A stretch of 64,000 nucleotides of DNA from JAHJUB01 sp041653615 [NCBI: Candidatus Ratteibacteria bacterium] (GTDB taxonomy: Bacteria > Ratteibacteria > UBA8468 > MWAK01): assembly GCA_041653615.1 (NCBI GenBank), contig JBAZEZ010000001.1:62001-126000 (forward strand). Reading direction: 5' to 3'. The notes under the pieces were generated by a model that worked only from the letters and a program-made list of their open reading frames with translations, was not told where the DNA came from and searched no databases. Both the position numbers and the translations under genes were made by a program. This document shows positions 60,838 through 64,000 of the stretch, in pieces; within the stretch, counting starts at the first letter, position 1, and the number at the start of each line of letters is the position of its first letter.

Positions 60838-62103
60838 ATGCAAAATAAGGAACCCAGACGAGTTTTAATAATGGATGATGATGAGGGCCTAGCCCGCCTC
60901 TGCGTGAAAAAACTGACCAGGGCGGGTTATTCGGTAGACCACGCCTTGGACGGTGAAAAGGGTTTGTCCGCCTACCAGACGGGCAATTACGACGTGATTA
61001 TCCTGGACCATAACATGCCGGTCTATGACGGGCTGGAAGTCATCCGCCGGTTAGGAACCCTGGGTTCCCTGCCGCCTATTATCATGGTTACCGGCGCCGG
61101 CAACGAACGGATTGCCGTGGAAGCAATGAGATTGGGGGCGCGTGATTACCTGGTTAAAGACGTGGAAGGCGGTTATCTGGAACTGCTGCCCACGGTCGTA
61201 GAGCGGGCGCTCCATCAGCAAAATATAGAAGAGCATATGCGCCTGTCCGCCAAGGTCTTCGCGAATGCCGCCGAAGGCATCATGGTTACAGACACCCAGA
61301 CCCGGATTATTTCGGTCAATAACGCCTTTACTAAAATCACCGGTTATACAACTGAAGAGATTTTGGACCAAAATCCCCGATTGCTCAATTCCGGACTGCA
61401 TATTCCTGAATTTTACGAAGCAATGTGGACTTCACTGACTGAAACCGGCGAATGGCAGGGAGAAATCTGGAACCGCCACAAAAACGGGACGGCCTATCCG
61501 TTATGGCTCACCATCAGCGCCATCAAGGACGAGCAGGGAAAAACCACCAACTACATGGGTATCTTTATTGATATCACTTCCAATAAGCAAGCCGAAGAGC
61601 GTCTCCGCTATCAGGCCACCCACGACCCGCTGACAAACCTGCCAAACCGCAACCTGTTTCAGGACCGCGTAAACCAAACCCTGGCTCTGGCCGGCCGCAG
61701 CAAAAAACAGGTTGCGGTTATGATGCTGGACCTGGACCACTTCAAGCAGATCAACGATACCCTGGGACACGCAGCCGGTGACCTGTTACTGAAAGAGACC
61801 GCAAAAAGGTTGATGAGTTGCATGCGCGATTGTGACACCGCCGCCCGGCTGGGTGGAGACGAATTTACCGTTCTGCTCACCGAAATTTCCGATTCCCAGG
61901 ACGTCGCGTTGGTCGCGCAGAGAATTCTGAACGAATTAACCAAACCCTTCATCTTAAACAAACAGGCACACACTGTTACCGCAAGCATCGGCATCAGCCT
62001 CTACCCCGCGCACGGAAACAACCTGGAAACACTGTTGAAAAACGCCGACGAAGCGATGTACCGCGCTAAAAAACAGCGCAATTGTTACCAACTTTTCACC
62101 TGA
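60838..62103 (+). CDS. Response regulator-PAS-GGDEF diguanylate cyclase
   Basis: 421 residues. Receiver domain (about 1-125, Asp57 in VIILDHNMPVYDG), PAS/PAC (about 135-260), and a GGDEF domain (RLGGDEFTVLL at 339-343) with an RDCD inhibitory I-site five residues upstream. No EAL domain. It should make c-di-GMP when phosphorylated, giving the operon its output. 4 bp after the previous gene. Confidence 0.93.
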   Translation: MQNKEPRRVLIMDDDEGLARLCVKKLTRAGYSVDHALDGEKGLSAYQTGNYDVIILDHNMPVYDGLEVIRRLGTLGSLPPIIMVTGAGNERIAVEAMRLGARDYLVKDVEGGYLELLPTVVERALHQQNIEEHMRLSAKVFANAAEGIMVTDTQTRIISVNNAFTKITGYTTEEILDQNPRLLNSGLHIPEFYEAMWTSLTETGEWQGEIWNRHKNGTAYPLWLTISAIKDEQGKTTNYMGIFIDITSNKQAEERLRYQATHDPLTNLPNRNLFQDRVNQTLALAGRSKKQVAVMMLDLDHFKQINDTLGHAAGDLLLKETAKRLMSCMRDCDTAARLGGDEFTVLLTEISDSQDVALVAQRILNELTKPFILNKQAHTVTASIGISLYPAHGNNLETLLKNADEAMYRAKKQRNCYQLFT

Positions 62104-62157
62104 AGGAATTCAGAAACGGCCTTCCGAAAAATATTTGTTACAATAATACTGGTTTTC

Positions 62158-62187
62158 TTGACGCAAAACCGCGGATTAACATATAAT
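62158..62187 (+). promoter_or_regulatory. Promoter of gatC-accA-hisG
   Basis: TTGACG (62158-62163), 18-bp spacer, TATAAT (62182-62187). The gatC ATG at 62198 is 10 nt downstream of the -10, so the leader is about 3 nt or absent. Confidence 0.8.
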
Positions 62188-62197
62188 AAAGGCTGCG

Positions 62198-62497
62198 ATG
62201 GAAGAAGAAAAGATACGTTACCTGGCCCACCTTGCCCGGATTCAGTTAAGTGAGGAAGAGGTCCGGAATTTAAACAAAGACCTTTCACAACTGCTGGATT
62301 ACGTCGGACAGTTAAACGCGTTGGCAACCGAAGGCGTTGAACCGACCAACGCCGTACTTCCGGCTTACAACCGGTTCCGGAAAGACGAAGTGACGCCTTC
62401 ACTGCCGGTTGAAAAAGCGCTGGCAAACGCACCGGACCGGATGGGCGATTTTTTCCGCGTTCCCCGAGTCATTACGGAAAGAAAAACAAATGAATAG
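62198..62497 (+). CDS. gatC: Asp/Glu-tRNA(Asn/Gln) amidotransferase subunit C
   Basis: 99 residues. EEEKIRYLAHLARIQLSEEE, LLDYVGQLNALATEGVEPTN and the tail MGDFFRVPRVI are diagnostic. It stabilises GatA in the transamidase that makes Gln-tRNA or Asn-tRNA; GatA and GatB are not in the window. It overlaps accA by 8 bp. Confidence 0.95.
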   Translation: MEEEKIRYLAHLARIQLSEEEVRNLNKDLSQLLDYVGQLNALATEGVEPTNAVLPAYNRFRKDEVTPSLPVEKALANAPDRMGDFFRVPRVITERKTNE

Positions 62498-63305
62498 CAC
62501 GGCAGAAGAACTGACGCCCTGGCAAAAAGTGCAATTAGCGCGCGAACCAAACCGTCCCCACACCAGGGACTATATTGATAATTTAATCACCGATTTCGTG
62601 GAATTGCGCGGTGACCGTTATTTCGCGGACGACCCGGCCCTGATTGGCGGAATCGGAAAGTTCAACGGGGATACGGTCGTAATATTCGGACATCAAAAAG
62701 GGCGGGAAACAAAAGAAAATATCCGGCTCAATTTCGGGATGGCCCACCCGGAAGGATACCAGAAAACCAAACGCCTGATGAAACTGGGTGAAAAATTCCG
62801 CTTTCCGGTAATCAGTATGGTCGATACCCCCGGCGCGCATCCGGGAATGGAAGCGGAGGAACGAAACCAGGCAGCCGCCATAGCGCAAAACCTGATGGCG
62901 ATGTCAACCATACGCACACCCATCATTACGGTAATACTCGGCGAAGGCGGAAGCGGCGGAGCACTCGGCATCGCCCTGTCCGACCGGGTCCTGATGCTGG
63001 AAAACAGCGTTTACTCGGTAATCTCTCCGGAGGGTTGCGCGGCCATTCTATGGAAGAAACAGGAGGCAAAAGAAGAAGCGGCCCGGGCCTTGAAACTAAC
63101 CGCGCCGGACCTTTTGGAATTTAAAATTATTGACGCAATCATTCCGGAACCACCCGGCGGCGCCCATCTTGACCCGAAAACTACCGTGGAAAAAGTGGCA
63201 CAGGCGCTTAAAACAAACCTGGAACAGTTAAAGAGTCTGCCTATAGAACAGCTGTTAAGTCAGCGTTACGAAAAGTACCGCCGCATCGGGGTTTTTAAGG
63301 AGTAA
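62490..63305 (+). CDS. accA: Acetyl-CoA carboxylase carboxyltransferase subunit alpha
   Basis: 271 residues from ATG 62490, about 45 shorter at the N-terminus than E. coli AccA. It transfers the carboxyl group to acetyl-CoA to make malonyl-CoA. ELTPWQKVQLAREPNRPHTR, MAHPEGYQKTKRLMKLGEKF, VDTPGAHPGMEAEERNQAAA and ILGEGGSGGALGIALSDRVL are canonical. The missing N-terminal helices are peripheral in known structures. Supplies malonyl-CoA for fabD/F. Confidence 0.95.
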   Translation: MNSTAEELTPWQKVQLAREPNRPHTRDYIDNLITDFVELRGDRYFADDPALIGGIGKFNGDTVVIFGHQKGRETKENIRLNFGMAHPEGYQKTKRLMKLGEKFRFPVISMVDTPGAHPGMEAEERNQAAAIAQNLMAMSTIRTPIITVILGEGGSGGALGIALSDRVLMLENSVYSVISPEGCAAILWKKQEAKEEAARALKLTAPDLLEFKIIDAIIPEPPGGAHLDPKTTVEKVAQALKTNLEQLKSLPIEQLLSQRYEKYRRIGVFKE

Positions 63306-63313
63306 AACAAAAA

Positions 63314-64000
63314 ATGAAAACACGAAATAAAGAGAATAAACTGGTAATCGGATTGCCTAAAGGAAGCTTGGAGGAAACCACCAAACGGCTCTTCCAGAAG
63401 GCCGGCATCAATCTTTACGGTAAACCCCGCGCTTATTATCTGGTATCCGACGATAAAGAACTGGAAATAATGTTAATCCGAGCCCAGGAAATACCCGGTT
63501 ACGTTGAAAGCGGTAACCTTGATTTGGGCCTGACCGGCAAAGACTGGATTACGGAAACCGGCGCCCGAGTGAAAGAAGTGGCGGAATTTTCCTACGCGAA
63601 AAGCGGACTCGGGGCCGTCCAGCTGGTTCTGGCGGTGCCGGAAGAATCCGGAATCAGGAGCGTAAAGGATTTAGAAGGAAAACGCATCGCCACCGAATTG
63701 GTCCGGGTTACAAGGGATTATCTCAAGCGTAAAGGCGTCAAAGCGGAGGTGGAATTTTCCTGGGGCGCCACCGAGATCAAAGCGGGTAAATTATGCGACG
63801 CGATCGCGGAACTGACCGAGTCAGGCGCAACCATCCGGGCGCATAACCTGAAAATAATAGATACGATACTAACCTCAACCACCCGGCTGATAGCCAACCC
63901 TAAATCTCTGGCCGACCCCTGGAAGAAAAAGAAGATTGACTATGTAAATCTCCTGCTTCGGGCGGCTTTAAACGCGGAAGAACTGGTTGGTCTTAAATTA
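63314..64000 (+). CDS. hisG: ATP phosphoribosyltransferase HisG, partial (runs off right edge)
   Basis: 229 residues visible from ATG 63314; Shine-Dalgarno AGGAG upstream. First step of histidine synthesis. VIGLPKGSLEETTKRLFQKA, DLGLTGKDWITETG, and the PRPP-site region TELVRVTRDYLKRKGVKAEV with AIAELTESGATIRAHNLKII are present. The frame is open at the edge, consistent with the long form with a C-terminal histidine-binding domain. Confidence 0.95.
   Translation, partial: MKTRNKENKLVIGLPKGSLEETTKRLFQKAGINLYGKPRAYYLVSDDKELEIMLIRAQEIPGYVESGNLDLGLTGKDWITETGARVKEVAEFSYAKSGLGAVQLVLAVPEESGIRSVKDLEGKRIATELVRVTRDYLKRKGVKAEVEFSWGATEIKAGKLCDAIAELTESGATIRAHNLKIIDTILTSTTRLIANPKSLADPWKKKKIDYVNLLLRAALNAEELVGLKL

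Overview
The window is 64 kb of a compact, roughly 50% GC bacterial chromosome with almost no phage or transposase content. The gene set points to an uncultivated, probably anaerobic diderm. An outer membrane is suggested by a heptose-type cytidylyltransferase/kinase, membrane glycosyltransferases, a DUF1318 lipoprotein and an AsmA/YdbH-like protein. Anaerobic corrinoid chemistry is suggested by a RACo-type ferredoxin/ASKHA activator. RNA polymerase beta and beta-prime are one 2605-residue protein, and EF-Tu carries a cysteine-rich insertion. I lean towards an Omnitrophota/PVC-like candidate phylum, but the sequence alone does not prove it.

Layout. 1-6027 (minus): surface-sugar genes (cytidylyltransferase-PfkB fusion running off the left edge, GbsR-type regulator with a palindromic operator, GT39-like transferase, methyltransferase, SDR) and ahcY. 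6188-6522 (plus): a promoter and two tiny Lys/Ala-rich peptide genes. 6491-14216 (minus): dcw-type cluster asd-truA-murB-ddl-ftsQ-ftsA-ftsZ-coaB. 14379-17661: small regulators, queF, the RACo-like gene and nusB. 17888-25692 (minus): two glycosyltransferases, a ydbL/ydbH-like pair, comM, yraN, rplS and queH. 25749-27690: two lineage-specific genes, a field of hairpin repeats and a structured RNA candidate. 27694-41847 (minus): the transcription/translation block tRNA-Thr, tuf, rpmG, tRNA-Trp, secE, nusG, rplKAJL, rpoBC, rpsL, rpsG. 41926-48881 (minus): rluD, the acad-fabF-acpP-fabG-fabD operon and trpD. 48946-51951: accessory genes (GFA-like, DUF3795, Doc toxin with HTH antitoxin, DegT aminotransferase). 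51986-64000 (plus): hom, thrC, dnaK with a terminator, a four-gene signalling operon (tethered binding protein, histidine kinase, response regulator, GGDEF protein), then gatC, accA and partial hisG.

Four patterns cut across the annotation. (1) Two copies of a roughly 175-nt RNA-like element (17675-17850 minus, 27511-27690 plus) share short sequence blocks but have different, compensating helix sequences. (2) At least seven genes have an extended -10 or full sigma70-type promoter ending only 6-12 nt before the start codon, which predicts widespread leaderless mRNAs. (3) Several families of small palindromic repeats fill operon spacers, often abutting the Shine-Dalgarno sequence. They have also entered coding sequence in frame (GT39-like gene, truA, the 25749 gene), and a 162-bp MITE supplies the start codon of asd. 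(4) The 17- and 29-residue histone-H1-like peptides have perfect Shine-Dalgarno sequences and were too short for routine gene calling.

All family assignments come from recognising motifs by eye; no search or folding programme was run.
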